64,000 bases of DNA from Bradyrhizobium diazoefficiens (GCF_016616425.1 NZ_CP067101.1:4898001-4962000), one strand, 5' to 3'; positions 26,750 through 36,572 are shown, counted from the first letter of the stretch. Translations and numbers: made by a program. The notes: generated by a model not told the origin, from the sequence alone.

Positions 26750-26777
26750 GGGGGCCGGCCAACGCGAGCCGGCCCCC
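26750..26777 (-). terminator. Hairpin between dctP and dctQ (attenuator)
   Basis: A 10-bp perfect stem (GGGGGCCGGC) with an 8-base loop is followed on the minus strand by CCTTTTGTT. It lies 26 bases after the dctP stop and would allow much more binding protein than permease, as is usual for TRAP systems. Confidence 0.75.
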
Positions 26778-26802
26778 GAATTCGCATGAGCCGCTATGAA
26801 CG

Positions 26803-27780
26803 TTAGTGAGCGAGTGAAAGTGCCTGCTCGATCAGTTCCTTGCCGCCCTTCACTTCCTTCCCGAACTCCTCGTAAATCGGAGCGCTGGCCTTGATGAAGG
26901 CATCCTTGTCGACTTCGTTCACCTTGATCTTGCCGCTCTTTTCTATCTTGGTGAGCAGATCTTTGTCGAGATCGGCGCCCATCTTCAGGGCCACTGGCTG
27001 CATCTCTTTCGCCGTATCCGCCAAGATCTTCTGCACATCCGGCTTCAGCCCCTTCCATCTCGCGCCGGCGACGAGGTAGGTCGGCGAGTAGACGTGGCCG
27101 CTCATCGACAGATATTTCTGCACTTCCTGAAAATGGCCGGACCAAATCTGCGCCAGCGGGTTTTCCTGGCCATCCATCGCTCCGGTTTGCAGCGCGACGA
27201 ATACTTCCGAGAAGGCCAGCGGCGTCGGATTGGCGCCGTAAGCCTTGAACATCTTCACGCGCCAAGTCCCTTTTGGCGTGCGCAGCTTGATGCCATCGAG
27301 ATCGGCCGGCTTCACGATCGGGCGCTTGTTGTTGGTGATCTGACGGAAGCCGTTCTCCCACACGCCGATAACGTGATACCCGATCTTTTCGGCTTCCGGC
27401 ACCAGCTTCGGAAATACGATCTCGTCGGTAATGCGCGCCATATGGGCGCGATCTTTCACCAGGTAAGGCATCTCGAAAAGGCCGAAGGCCGGCACGTAAG
27501 ACGACATCACCGTCGATGGCAGCGCCAGGTCCATGGTTCCTAGCTTGAGCTTTTTCATCATCTCGGAATCGCCGCCAAGCTGGCTCGAGCCATAGACAAC
27601 AACCTCGGCCTTGTTTCCAAGTTTGGCGTTAGCGCGCTTGGCGAATTCCTGCGCGGTCTCTTCCAAGAGCGAGCCGGGCTTGCCGACATGACCGAATTTA
27701 ATTTCGACCTGCGCCGTCGCAGAACCCGCCGTCAGTACAGCGGCCACCGCAAATGTCAGCATGGATGTCGTTAGTCGCAT
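26803..27780 (-). CDS. dctP: TRAP transporter solute-binding protein DctP
   Basis: This is the periplasmic substrate-binding subunit. The ATG at 27780 has a GGGAGGGG site and opens a Sec signal peptide (MRLTTSMLTFAVAAVLTAGS, cut after ATA-QVE). The mature protein shows the DctP features EIKFGHVGKPGSLLEE, the conserved Arg in DLDGIKLRTP that binds a carboxylate, and GQENPLAQIWSGHFQEVQKY. The 325-residue length is normal. The carboxylate-binding Arg supports an organic-acid substrate. Confidence 0.95.
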   Translation of the reverse strand: MRLTTSMLTFAVAAVLTAGSATAQVEIKFGHVGKPGSLLEETAQEFAKRANAKLGNKAEVVVYGSSQLGGDSEMMKKLKLGTMDLALPSTVMSSYVPAFGLFEMPYLVKDRAHMARITDEIVFPKLVPEAEKIGYHVIGVWENGFRQITNNKRPIVKPADLDGIKLRTPKGTWRVKMFKAYGANPTPLAFSEVFVALQTGAMDGQENPLAQIWSGHFQEVQKYLSMSGHVYSPTYLVAGARWKGLKPDVQKILADTAKEMQPVALKMGADLDKDLLTKIEKSGKIKVNEVDKDAFIKASAPIYEEFGKEVKGGKELIEQALSLAH

Positions 27781-27977
27781 TGGGTCCCCTCCCTTAAAAT
27801 GTGAGCGCGTTTTTCTAAGTGCGGTGCGCCCACTTCTTATTTGCATCGAACTCGAATTAGCCCGTATTTCGCATATTCCTCCCGTTGCCCTTTATGTTGT
27901 CCATTATGTTTTCCCGTATCGCCCGAATTATCGATCAGCCGACATAGGCATCGCAATCGAATCTGTCGCAGCGGCTT

Positions 27978-29195
27978 TCAAATTCCGCGCTCCTCGATGG
28001 CACTTAGCCGCGCCACATGCACGGCCGATTCCTTACCCTTCAACACCTCCATAGCGGCCAATACGCCACCGGCCTGATGTGGAACATTGGCGAGATCGAG
28101 CGCCATTTCGACGCCTGATAGCGTGCCCATCAGCGTCAAGTCATTGAAGTGGCCAAGATGGCCGATGCGGAAGACTTTGCCCTTGACCTTTGCAAGGCCC
28201 GTTCCGAGCGACATGTCAAAGTTCTTCAAAACGACATCGCGGAAACGGTCGGCGTCGTGTCCCGCCGGCATGACAACGGCCGTGAGGATCGGCGAATATT
28301 CCAGCGGATCCTGGCACAGAATATCCAAATTCCAGGCACGGACGGCGGCGCGCGCCGCGGCGGCCAACTTCAGATGACGGGCGAAGACATTATCCAGTCC
28401 CTCTTCCATCAGCATCTTGATGGCTTCTTTCAGTCCATAAAGAAGGTTCGTCGCCGGCGTATAGGGCCAGGAGCCTTTCTTGTTCTGCTCAATGATGTCG
28501 TGCCAATCCCAGTAGGATCGGCTCGTCTGGTTGGCCGCCGCCGCGCGCAGCGCCTTGTCGGAGATGGCGTTGAAGCCCAGCCCGGGCGGCAGCATCAGCC
28601 CCTTCTGCGAGCAGGACACAGTCACGTCCACGCCCCAGGCATCGTGCTCGTATTCTATCGAGCCGAGCGACGAGATCGTGTCGACGAGCAGCAGCGTGGG
28701 GTGTTTCGCGCAGTCGATGGCTTTGCGGATTTCGTGGATGCGGCTGGTCACGCCGGTCGAGGTCTCGTTGTGTACCACCATCACCGCCTTGATGGCGTGC
28801 TGGCGATCGGACATCAGCCGCGCCTCGATTTCGGCCGGCTGCGCACCGTGGCGCCAGTCTCCCGGAATGAACTCGACGTCCAACTTGAATTTTTCGGCAA
28901 GGCCCTTCCAAAGCGTCGCGAAGTGACCGGTCTCGGCCATCAACACTTTGTCGCCGGGCGCGAGCGTATTCACGATCGCCGCTTCCCAAGCCCCCGTTCC
29001 CGATGAGGGGTAGATCACGACCGGGTTCTTGGTGCGGAAGACAGCCTTGCAGCCTTCAATCACCTCCAGCCCCAGTTCTGCGAATTCGGAGCCGCGATGA
29101 TCGATCGTGGGCATGTCCATGGCCCGCAGCACCCGGTCGGGTACATTGGTGGGACCAGGAATCTGGAGAAAGTGTCTTCCGGTATGCACAACCAT
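27978..29195 (-). CDS. Class V (serine/alanine-glyoxylate type) aminotransferase
   Basis: This is a pyridoxal-phosphate enzyme of the alanine/serine/aspartate-glyoxylate group. The ATG at 29195 (MVVHTGRHFLQIPGPTNVPD) has a GAGGTGGT site and gives 405 residues. Family marks are PGPTNVPDRVLRAMDMPTID, YPSSGTGAWEAAI, VDTISSLGS and SQKGLMLPPGLGF with the lysine for PLP. It is close to both serine-glyoxylate aminotransferase and the aspartate-glyoxylate enzyme of the beta-hydroxyaspartate cycle; I cannot separate these by eye. It lies upstream of dctPQM on the same strand. Confidence 0.85.
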   Translation of the reverse strand: MVVHTGRHFLQIPGPTNVPDRVLRAMDMPTIDHRGSEFAELGLEVIEGCKAVFRTKNPVVIYPSSGTGAWEAAIVNTLAPGDKVLMAETGHFATLWKGLAEKFKLDVEFIPGDWRHGAQPAEIEARLMSDRQHAIKAVMVVHNETSTGVTSRIHEIRKAIDCAKHPTLLLVDTISSLGSIEYEHDAWGVDVTVSCSQKGLMLPPGLGFNAISDKALRAAAANQTSRSYWDWHDIIEQNKKGSWPYTPATNLLYGLKEAIKMLMEEGLDNVFARHLKLAAAARAAVRAWNLDILCQDPLEYSPILTAVVMPAGHDADRFRDVVLKNFDMSLGTGLAKVKGKVFRIGHLGHFNDLTLMGTLSGVEMALDLANVPHQAGGVLAAMEVLKGKESAVHVARLSAIEERGI

Positions 29196-29393
29196 AGACC
29201 ACCTCACCTGTACTGAATTCATGTATAATACTCTCCTCGACGATAAGGCAACATTTTTGCATTCAAAACAGCCTAGGATCGGCGCGAAGCAGGATAGCTC
29301 ACCCATAAGTGCAAGCTCCCTATCCGGCCGCGTCAGCCCGGACCGATCCCGTGCCCTGGACACAACGTTTTGTAAAACCAAAGGAGTTTCGAT

Positions 29394-30125
29394 TTGAACG
29401 GCTTAATGAAAACGAACACAGCAAAGCTGCTTGAAGGTGAGCCGATTTCGCTTCACGCCGATATCGTGAGCCAGCTGCGGGACTTTATCGTGGAAGGTCA
29501 CCTCACGCCCGGCAGTCGCATTTCGGAGCGGGACCTTTGCGAAAAATTCGACATTTCCCGGACGCCGTTGCGGGAGGCATTAAAAGTTCTGGCCGCGGAA
29601 GGACTTGTCGACTTGCTTCCGAACCGCGGCGCGCGCGTCCGCCAATTCAACGAAAAGGACATCCGCAACCTGTTTGAACTGATTGCCGGCCTGGATTTCG
29701 TTGCCGGCCGCCTCGCCTGCGCCCGAATTACCGACGAGCAGATTGCGGCGATCGAAAAAATGCATTTTGAGATGTACACGCATTATCTGCGGCGGGAGGT
29801 TGCCGAATATTTCCGTCTCAACCAAGCCATCCATCAAGCCATCGTCGATGCGGCTGACAATCCGTTGCTGAGCGCCAACTACGCCCATCTCAACGCGATT
29901 ATTCGCCGCCTGCGCTATTCGGCCAACCTGGTGCATCGCGACCGCTTTGGCGAGGCCATGCGCGAACACGAGCGGATCGTCGACGCCCTGCGGCGGCGAG
30001 CCGCGGACGAACTGGGCATGCTGATGTTCCAGCATTTGGCAGGCAAGTGTGAGGCCGTCTGCGAACATTTGCGGGAGCAGCAGGGAGCCAGCGACAAATT
30101 GTCCCCACTCATTCCTGAATTTTGA
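29394..30125 (+). CDS. GntR/FadR-family regulator (FCD domain)
   Basis: The 243-residue product has an N-terminal GntR winged helix (IVSQLRDFIVEGHLTPGSRI, CEKFDISRTPLREALKVLAA) and a C-terminal FCD helical domain with likely metal ligands in LNQAIHQAIVDAADN and EHERIVDALRR. I chose the TTG at 29394 because AAGGAG lies 7 bases before it; the ATG at 29406 is too far. It is divergent from the aminotransferase and probably controls it and the TRAP genes in response to the imported acid. Confidence 0.88.
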   Translation: MNGLMKTNTAKLLEGEPISLHADIVSQLRDFIVEGHLTPGSRISERDLCEKFDISRTPLREALKVLAAEGLVDLLPNRGARVRQFNEKDIRNLFELIAGLDFVAGRLACARITDEQIAAIEKMHFEMYTHYLRREVAEYFRLNQAIHQAIVDAADNPLLSANYAHLNAIIRRLRYSANLVHRDRFGEAMREHERIVDALRRRAADELGMLMFQHLAGKCEAVCEHLREQQGASDKLSPLIPEF

Positions 30126-30195
30126 ATTCTATTTTCCGACCGGACTGCTAAAGGTTCTTGCAAAATTGCATTTTCTTACCAGGCCGAGGTCGGAA

Positions 30196-30429
30196 TTGGC
30201 GACGTACAACATCTTAATTCTGGGCGCTTCTTACGGGTCGCTGCTGGCCTCCAAGATTCTGTTCGGCGGCCACAGCCGGATGCCGATCAGGCTCGCGGTG
30301 ATCGAGCCGCCGGCCGACCCCGACTTTTCGCTGATGCTTCGCCGCCACTTTCGCGGCGAATCCCATCCTGTTAGTCGAGGCGCCAAACACTATCCGGTAA
30401 ACATCCAGAGTTGCTCGCTTGCCAGATAG
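30196..30429 (+). pseudogene. N-terminal remnant of a Rossmann-fold reductase
   Basis: After a TTG at 30196 the frame reads ATYNILILGASYGSLLASKI, a Rossmann nucleotide-binding start like that of ketopantoate-reductase/opine-dehydrogenase-like proteins. Similarity ends after FGGHSRMPIRLAVIEPPADP, and the frame runs antisense into the NicO gene and stops. Only about 55 residues of a roughly 330-residue enzyme remain. Confidence 0.55.
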
Positions 30430-31517
30430 CCAGCGAGCAATAGTCCTCCGAACGCGACGATGAGCGCGGACGCCCCGATTTCGATCGCTCGCATGATAAG
30501 CATACCCGTTCCGGCGCGCGACTCGGCGATGCGGCTTGCCGCCCGCCGCGCGCCAACGGCAAAGGTTGCGATCCCGGCCACGGTGATCGCCGTTCCCAAT
30601 CCCATGATCAGCGTAGCGCCTACACCAGTCCAGAACAGATCCTGCGCCAGCGCGAAAATCAGCACGATGATTGCGCCGGAGCAGGGGCGCAATCCCACCG
30701 CGACAACCGCGGCTACTCCCCGCCGCCAGCCGCCGGCACCGGCGAGGGAGGCGGGCTCGGGCGCATGGGCATGGCCCCAGGCCGACGTGTGATGATCATG
30801 ATCGCCATCGCACTGGAAGCCGTGAGCGGTGCATCCGTCGACCTGGCATTGGTCGCCACGCATAGCTATCGCACGAGGCCGCTGGCTGATTGATTGAAGG
30901 GACGTGGCGCTGGACGCCTGGCCAGCGGGAGCTGACGCAAAAGCGAGGTCGGACGCGGCGCGCCAGGTCAGTTCGCGGCACGCGACCAGGAAGCCGCGGC
31001 TCTTGACGTAGAGGAGCCTGAGGCCGATCAGGATAACGAGCGTATAGCTTATGATCTCGACCAGACGGACGGTCAGCCCGATCGCCTTGGCGGTTGCGCC
31101 AAGCAGCACGGCTGCGATGGCCACGACGATGATGGCAACGATCGCCTGGATGCCCGCGGATGCAAACGACAGGACGACGCCGCGCCGCCAGGTTTCGTCA
31201 TTGGCGACGAGATAGGACGAGATCACGGCCTTGCCATGCCCTGGGCCGACGGCATGGAAGATGCCGTAGACAAAGGAAATGCCAAACAGATCCCAGATTG
31301 CGATCCCGTTTCCCCTGGATGCCCGGATGAAGCCCGACAGCGAACGGTAGAAGGCGGCCTGTTCGGCAAAAATCCAGCTCATGAGCCCCGATGAGGACAT
31401 GGCTGTTGCAGGATGCGGCGCGCCGAACGGTGCGGCCCGCGCCGACGCGATACCGGTCGCGCAGGCCATGAGGATCGCCGCCAGGGCAGCCAAGGAGATT
31501 TCGCGCGATCTGGTCAT
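30390..31517 (-). CDS. NicO-family nickel/cobalt (zinc?) exporter
   Basis: The product has a signal-like start, six helices and the NicO/RcnA pattern: FGISFVYGIFHAVGPGHGKA with the HxxGPGHGK metal motif, and AVGLRPCSGAIIVLIFALAQ. A histidine-rich cytoplasmic loop (CDGDHDHHTSAWGHAHA) probably buffers metal. I prefer the ATG at 31517, which overlaps the DUF1007 stop as ATGA; a GTG lies at 31523. With DUF1007 and DUF2946 neighbours and the Zur box nearby, the metal could be zinc or nickel. Confidence 0.85.
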   Translation of the reverse strand: MTRSREISLAALAAILMACATGIASARAAPFGAPHPATAMSSSGLMSWIFAEQAAFYRSLSGFIRASRGNGIAIWDLFGISFVYGIFHAVGPGHGKAVISSYLVANDETWRRGVVLSFASAGIQAIVAIIVVAIAAVLLGATAKAIGLTVRLVEIISYTLVILIGLRLLYVKSRGFLVACRELTWRAASDLAFASAPAGQASSATSLQSISQRPRAIAMRGDQCQVDGCTAHGFQCDGDHDHHTSAWGHAHAPEPASLAGAGGWRRGVAAVVAVGLRPCSGAIIVLIFALAQDLFWTGVGATLIMGLGTAITVAGIATFAVGARRAASRIAESRAGTGMLIMRAIEIGASALIVAFGGLLLAGYLASEQLWMFTG

Positions 31518-32155
31518 GGGCACTTCACCTGGATCTTATTCGCGAAGGTTTCTCCATAATTGCTGGAGGGATCGAGCGGCACGATGTCGAACCGGCTGAG
31601 CCGCGCCTGCTCGGTCGCCGTCGGCTGATGCGGAAGATCATAGGTCACGACGCATTGCGGCGCGCCGCTCAAGGAGACCGGCTTGTCCTTGGCAAATTCG
31701 AAATCCACGAAGATCGTGGGGTCGTAGATCTCGATCTGCATGACCTTTGCGGAGACGGCCGCTTTCAGCGGCAAGGTGAAGTGCAGGGTGAGCGCAGCAT
31801 TCTTGTATTCGAGCCAATAGTCGACCGGGTCGGCGAACTTCAGCTTCTTGCCGTCGGTATGAGCATAAGTGAAGTAGGCGTACTCCTTCAGCGACTCCAT
31901 GTTGGTCTTGGCGAGTGCGGCCAGTTCGTCACGCGTGTACTGCCCTTTTTTGGCGTGGGAGATGCCCTGAAGCGCATAGGCAGAAAACATGTCATCGAAA
32001 GTCCAGGCATGACGGACGCCCGTCATGGTCCCGTCGGCCGCGTAGACCACGTCGCTGTGGAACGTGACCCAAACATGGGGATGCGCCTCTGCGCGGGTTA
32101 TGCAGAACCAGAAGAGGAGCATCGCACAGGAGCAACAAAGCTGTCGTTTTGTCAT
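31514..32155 (-). CDS. DUF1007-family periplasmic protein
   Basis: The 213-residue protein has a signal peptide (LLFWFCITRAEA) and begins the mature chain with HPHVWV, the invariant start of DUF1007 proteins, which are found with NicO-type transporters and thought to bind nickel, cobalt or zinc in the periplasm. Later it has TYDLPHQP and a typical DUF1007 end. It overlaps nicO translationally, so the two act together. Confidence 0.88.
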   Translation of the reverse strand: MTKRQLCCSCAMLLFWFCITRAEAHPHVWVTFHSDVVYAADGTMTGVRHAWTFDDMFSAYALQGISHAKKGQYTRDELAALAKTNMESLKEYAYFTYAHTDGKKLKFADPVDYWLEYKNAALTLHFTLPLKAAVSAKVMQIEIYDPTIFVDFEFAKDKPVSLSGAPQCVVTYDLPHQPTATEQARLSRFDIVPLDPSSNYGETFANKIQVKCP

Positions 32156-32324
32156 GGCCTATCTGCCGGATCGGGAATATCAGCACCCGCAAGAGGCGGG
32201 GACAGTGGTCTCGGTTACGCGCGGAGCATGATGGCGCACAAGATGACGCATGCGTCTCGTGTCGCACCTCGCACGACGTGTCCTGCAGCAGGCACGGACG
32301 CGGCAGGAAGATATCAGGAAGGCG

Positions 32325-32714
32325 TCAGGCGGCGGGAGGCGCGCGTGACCGGAATGCCGCATGCCGCGATCGAAACATCAGATCGGAGACCGGATTGAAT
32401 GCACGATCAATCTCGGCGAATTGCAGCGACCGCTGGTTTGCCGACCCATCCGGAATCGAGGAGTTCGAAAGCAAGAAGTTCGAGAAGCAGATCGGGCAAT
32501 GGTCGTCGTCGTCGGCCAGCCGCGCCGGAAGCTGCTCTGCAGCTTGTAGTGTCGGTCGGGCGTACCCGACACTCACGACATCGGAGGAGTCGGACGCTGA
32601 AAGGACGAAATCATGTTTGGGGACATGCGCGAACGACAGCGCCAGCTGCAGCAGCACCGCCGCCAGCGCGAGATAGGCTCCGTATTGCCGGGCGAAGGCC
32701 CGAGACAGCATCAT
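32325..32714 (-). CDS. DUF2946-like protein with possible metal site
   Basis: The 129-residue product starts with a hydrophobic segment (YLALAAVLLQLALSFAHV) and has the DDDDHCPICFSNFLLSNS motif, in which CPIC plus the upstream His resembles the metal-binding motif of DUF2946 proteins often placed near copper or zinc transporters. It is upstream of DUF1007 on the same strand with a 170-bp gap containing a small palindrome (GACGCATGCGTC, 32245-32256). Confidence 0.7.
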   Translation of the reverse strand: MMLSRAFARQYGAYLALAAVLLQLALSFAHVPKHDFVLSASDSSDVVSVGYARPTLQAAEQLPARLADDDDHCPICFSNFLLSNSSIPDGSANQRSLQFAEIDRAFNPVSDLMFRSRHAAFRSRAPPAA

Positions 32715-32861
32715 TCTCGCCCTGCCAAGGAGCCGTCCCCTTTCGACGCCTAGAGTCCTCAGTTACCGCGGTCGACCGAACACGTGCAATGGCCGCTTGC
32801 ATTGGCTATCACCTGCAATGGACGCGGAGAATATGGCGATCGAGGGGCCAAGAGAGGCGTG

Positions 32862-33056
32862 TCAGTTCCCGGACGTGTCCTTTCGATGGAGCGGCCCCAT
32901 CCGGTCCGACTGCGTCAGCATTGCCGGGTCACTCACCGGGCGCTCGCCGATCGCGTCGGTCGGTGGAAAGATGCTGTCATATATCGCGCGGGCTTCGCGA
33001 ATGAGGCGAATCCGCTCGCGTTCGGTTCTCGAAACAAATCCTACGATCTCGCCCAT
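32862..33056 (-). CDS. Hypothetical small protein downstream of the CobW gene
   Basis: MGEIVGFVSRTERERIRLIR opens a 64-residue protein with a helical first half and IYDSIFPPTDAIGERPVSDP. It begins 10 bp after the CobW stop and is likely in the same zinc-regulated operon. The function is unknown. Confidence 0.6.
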   Translation of the reverse strand: MGEIVGFVSRTERERIRLIREARAIYDSIFPPTDAIGERPVSDPAMLTQSDRMGPLHRKDTSGN

Positions 33057-33066
33057 CTGCGCTCCC

Positions 33067-34038
33067 TCAGGCGCAACAGGCTTCGAAGCCTTGCCTTAGC
33101 AGATCCTTTGGCAAATCACGCCCGATGAAAACAAGCCGTGTCTGGCGCGGCTCCTGCTCCTTCCAGGGACGCCGACTTCCGCCCTCAATGAGCATATGGA
33201 CGCCCTGAACCACAAATTGCTGATCGTCATCCTCTATCGATGCGATGCCCTTCATGCGCAGGATGTCCGTCCCGTAGCGTTGGGTGACGTCCTGAATCCA
33301 TGACACGAACCTGTTGGGCTTCATCGGTCGATCCGCGACCAGGGACAGGCTCCCGATTCCCTCGTCGTGGTCGTGCTCGTGTTCTTCCGTGAGGAACCCC
33401 GGCTCGACTTCAAGGACGCGCTCGAGATTAAAGGCGTCTCGTCCCAATACCTGGGCGAGATCGATATCACAGCGCTCCGTTCTGTGAATCGTTGCATATG
33501 GGTTGATGTTTCGGATACGGCGTTCGACTGTTGCGAGGGCGTCTGGTTCGACAAGATCGACCTTGTTGACGAGAACGACGTCGGCGAAGGCGAGTTGTTC
33601 CTGCGCTTCTGGCGCCCGGTCGATCTGTTCAAGGAGATGCCTGGCATCCGTGACGGTGACGATGGCGTCGAGCTTCGTCTTGCGGCGGACGTCCTCATCA
33701 ACAAAGAAAGTCTGCGCCACCGGGGCAGGATCGGCGAGGCCCGTGGTCTCGATGACAATGCCATCGAAGCCTCGGCTGCGCCGCATCAGCCCTGCGATGA
33801 TCCGAATGAGGTCGCCGCGCACCGTGCAGCAGATGCAGCCATTGTTCATCTCAAAAATCTCCTCGTCGGCGCCGACGATGAGATCGTTGTCGATACCGAT
33901 CTCTCCGAATTCGTTCACGATCACGGCAAACCGCTTGCCATGCGTCTCAGTGAGAATGCGGTTCAGCAATGTCGTTTTCCCGGAGCCGAGATAGCCGGTC
34001 AGAACGGTGACGAGAATCTGCGGTGTAGTATCGGGCAT
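33067..34038 (-). CDS. CobW/COG0523 GTPase, probable zinc metallochaperone
   Basis: The ATG at 34038 ([20 protein letters not shown]) with a GGAGGAG site gives 323 residues. Motifs are Walker A GYLGSGKT, the metal-binding CICC motif ([12 protein letters not shown]), the GTPase NKVD motif ([10 protein letters not shown]), a His-rich stretch ([10 protein letters not shown]) and a C-terminal CobW_C domain. COG0523 proteins deliver zinc or related metals under scarcity (ZigA/ZagA class). Divergence from a ZnuA-like gene across a Zur-type palindrome supports zinc. Confidence 0.92.
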   Translation of the reverse strand: MPDTTPQILVTVLTGYLGSGKTTLLNRILTETHGKRFAVIVNEFGEIGIDNDLIVGADEEIFEMNNGCICCTVRGDLIRIIAGLMRRSRGFDGIVIETTGLADPAPVAQTFFVDEDVRRKTKLDAIVTVTDARHLLEQIDRAPEAQEQLAFADVVLVNKVDLVEPDALATVERRIRNINPYATIHRTERCDIDLAQVLGRDAFNLERVLEVEPGFLTEEHEHDHDEGIGSLSLVADRPMKPNRFVSWIQDVTQRYGTDILRMKGIASIEDDDQQFVVQGVHMLIEGGSRRPWKEQEPRQTRLVFIGRDLPKDLLRQGFEACCA

Positions 34039-34101
34039 GGTGTCATCTCCTCCTCGCGCTCGCGCAACGTGACGCAAGATGGCATCAGTCAGCGATCTGC
34101 T

Positions 34102-34121
34102 TGTAATGTTATAACATTACA
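34102..34121. promoter_or_regulatory. Zur box: perfect 20-bp palindrome
   Basis: TGTAATGTTATAACATTACA is a perfect palindrome matching the alphaproteobacterial Zur operator (core TGTTATAACA). It lies 64 bp from the CobW start and upstream of the divergent solute-binding protein gene. Confidence 0.88.
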
Positions 34122-34291
34122 TGTAATGAAAGGCGATGCAAAGGGGATGAGATGGGCGACTGGTGCCAGACACGGGGACGCCCCCTTGGGGGCGAGAGTA
34201 GATCGAAGGCTTTCATGAGAAGCCGTTGAGCTTCCGTCACTTCAAGCAATTCAGAGAGATGCTATTGTTCCAGTTCTGCCAGGGCGCTCCA

Positions 34292-35287
34292 ATGCACGCC
34301 GATGCTCGACGGCGATTTCATGTCAATCTAAACCGTGATCCGCGGCACGACATTTCCAAGCCTTGGAGGAGGGCCTGCTTTCGACTGCTGATTTTGATAG
34401 GTGTTGCCGCGGTCTCGGCGGCACTGCCCGCTTCTGCGCAGCAAGCACCAAAATTAAAGGTGGTGGCGACGTTTTCGATCCTCGGTGATTTCGCGAGGAA
34501 CGTTGGCGGTGATCGGGTCGACGTTATGACGCTGGTCGGCTCCAACGGCGACGTCCATGTCTACACGCCTACTGCTGCCGATGCGGAGACGATCAGGAAT
34601 GCCAAGCTTGTGATCGTCAACGGCCTCGGCTTGGAGGGCTGGCTGCCGCGGCTCGTCGAATCGTCCGGCAGCAAAGCCGCCACCGTCCTCGCAACTCGTG
34701 GTGTTGCGCCGCGCAAGACCGCTGCCGGCGAGATACTGAGTCGTGATCGTGGCGCAGGGTCACTGGACCCGCATGCTTGGCAAGCCGTTGCGAACGCCGA
34801 GATCTACGTCGCCAATATTCGCGATGGGATGGTCGCCGCCGATCCAGCCAACGCTGCGACCTACAGAGCCAATGCATCGGCCTATCAAGCCAAGCTGGAA
34901 GCGCTTGACCGCGACGTCCGAGAGGCGGTCGCACGGATTCCGGTCGAGCGGCGCAAGGTGATTTCAACTCACGACGCCTTTGGTTATTTCGCCGCTGCCT
35001 ACGACATCACGTTCGTGGCGCCCCAGGGTGTTTCGACCGAAACCGAGCCGAGCGCGGGAGATATCGCAACCATCATCGCGCAGATCAAGAAGGAGAAGAT
35101 TCCGGCTGTCTTCTTGGAAAACGTCAGTGACCCCAGACTGATGCGCCAAATCGCCTCCGAGACTGGTGTCACGATCGGCGGAACGCTTTATTCGGATAGC
35201 CTGACCGATCGAAATGGTGAGGCTCCCAGCTACGTCGAGATGGTCAGGCACAATATCAGAACGATTGCGAGCGCGCTTGCGAAGTAG
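34292..35287 (+). CDS. Metal (zinc/manganese) ABC-type solute-binding protein
   Basis: This is a cluster A-I periplasmic metal-binding protein. A Sec signal (ACFRLLILIGVAAVSAALPA, cut after SAQ) precedes the ZnuA-like fold: VVATFSILGDFARNVGGDRV, GSNGDVHVYTPTAADA with the first His ligand, DPHAWQAVANAEIYV with the second, STHDAFGYFAAAYDI with the third, and an acidic ligand in VFLENVSDPRL. It lacks the His-rich loop of ZnuA. The start is uncertain (TTG 34226 or ATG 34259 are possible). No ABC permease or ATPase follows, so it depends on a distant transporter. Confidence 0.88.
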   Translation: MHADARRRFHVNLNRDPRHDISKPWRRACFRLLILIGVAAVSAALPASAQQAPKLKVVATFSILGDFARNVGGDRVDVMTLVGSNGDVHVYTPTAADAETIRNAKLVIVNGLGLEGWLPRLVESSGSKAATVLATRGVAPRKTAAGEILSRDRGAGSLDPHAWQAVANAEIYVANIRDGMVAADPANAATYRANASAYQAKLEALDRDVREAVARIPVERRKVISTHDAFGYFAAAYDITFVAPQGVSTETEPSAGDIATIIAQIKKEKIPAVFLENVSDPRLMRQIASETGVTIGGTLYSDSLTDRNGEAPSYVEMVRHNIRTIASALAK

Positions 35288-35380
35288 TCTTCTTGTCCGG
35301 CCGCGATCTGACGTCACCGGTTGAACATGCCGCGACGCTTGAACTAGCATGCAAAACGCTTCGACAGGGGAATTGATCCG

Positions 35381-36385
35381 GTGCGGTTGAGATCCGTCCT
35401 TCTGACCATCACCGATATGTTCAGCGTGTTCATCGTCGTCGCTTTGCTGGCGTCGCCAGGGTGTTTTGCCGCGCAGCAATCATCGGACGTTCCGGCTTGG
35501 CTGAGGGCCCATGTCGGTGAAGGCAACGGTCAAATCGCACAAGTGGTTTTGCAGAAGGCGCGCGCACTTTACCTGAATAAAATCAGCGAAGGTGCGATTA
35601 AGAACCCCTGCTACTTCGCCATGGACGCTACGCGCCCCAACGATTCAAGCGAAGGCAAATTGGCGGGGCGGTTTTACATAATCTGCGAATCCGACCGGTC
35701 GTTTCGTACGATTTCGGCGGGGCACGGCGGCGGTCGCGATTTGAAAGGCATCGCGGATTTCGCAAACGGAAGACGGTGCGCGAAGAACTTCAGCAATGCG
35801 CTGGATTCGGAATTGACGGCCGGTGGCCCCTATGTGACAGGCGAGACAAAAACGTCATTCAAAGGCTATTTCCGCACCTCGGCGAAACAAGAGGTGGTGT
35901 TGATACGATCGTTCGTTCAGTTTGAAGGCGAAGGCGAGACCGCAAACGCCCGGCAGCGGGAGATCGGCGGACATCCGGCCGAATTATTGAGGAACGTCTG
36001 TCTTCGAAAAAATCCGCGCAGTCCGTACGCAAATCGAGACGGTTACGTTCCGTTCGGAACGCGGGTGGATTACGCTGGCGGACGGAGCAACGGCTGCACC
36101 AGTTGGTCGCCATCGGACGCCGGGCAAATCATGGCCATGGTGAAGGAGAATCCGACGACGCTGTATATCTATCCCGACTCCTCCGACATCGACGCCGTCG
36201 GGCGAGCGGTGGCGGCCCGCCGGTCGCTGTCGAGTGCGGGATTATACTGGAATGCTTCCTGTTTGAAGGAAATCCGCGCTCCGAAATTCTGGCCAAAGGA
36301 AACCCTCGGTCCGATCCTCGCTCAATACAAGAAGGATCATCCGCCACCGCCGCAACGGCCAACTCCGATTTGTAAGGGACGATGA
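35381..36385 (+). CDS. Secreted murein L,D-transpeptidase-like protein (YkuD_2 type)
   Basis: A GTG start gives a signal peptide (FIVVALLASPGCFA) and a domain like the murein L,D-transpeptidase catalytic family PF13645: ISAGHGGGRDLKGIADFANG, TKTSFKGYFRTSAK, ANARQREIGGH and the catalytic-type SNGCTSW near residue 230. These enzymes make 3-3 crosslinks or attach proteins to peptidoglycan. The GC content is lower than in neighbours and there is no operon partner, which suggests acquired DNA. Confidence 0.75.
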   Translation: MRLRSVLLTITDMFSVFIVVALLASPGCFAAQQSSDVPAWLRAHVGEGNGQIAQVVLQKARALYLNKISEGAIKNPCYFAMDATRPNDSSEGKLAGRFYIICESDRSFRTISAGHGGGRDLKGIADFANGRRCAKNFSNALDSELTAGGPYVTGETKTSFKGYFRTSAKQEVVLIRSFVQFEGEGETANARQREIGGHPAELLRNVCLRKNPRSPYANRDGYVPFGTRVDYAGGRSNGCTSWSPSDAGQIMAMVKENPTTLYIYPDSSDIDAVGRAVAARRSLSSAGLYWNASCLKEIRAPKFWPKETLGPILAQYKKDHPPPPQRPTPICKGR

Positions 36386-36572
36386 GTTGTGTCCCTTGTA
36401 GCTTGCCTCTCGTGCCGCGCGTCGCGCTACAGAGGCCACGTGCGGCAGCTTCCGGACCGAAGCGCTGGTTCGGGCGACGAGCCAGCCAGCGTAGTAGGTA
36501 CTCAGAGCCCACGGCCGAGGGACCACCACGCGCGATTTCGTCTGGCCAGGAAAGTGCTGGAAGGAATTAAAA

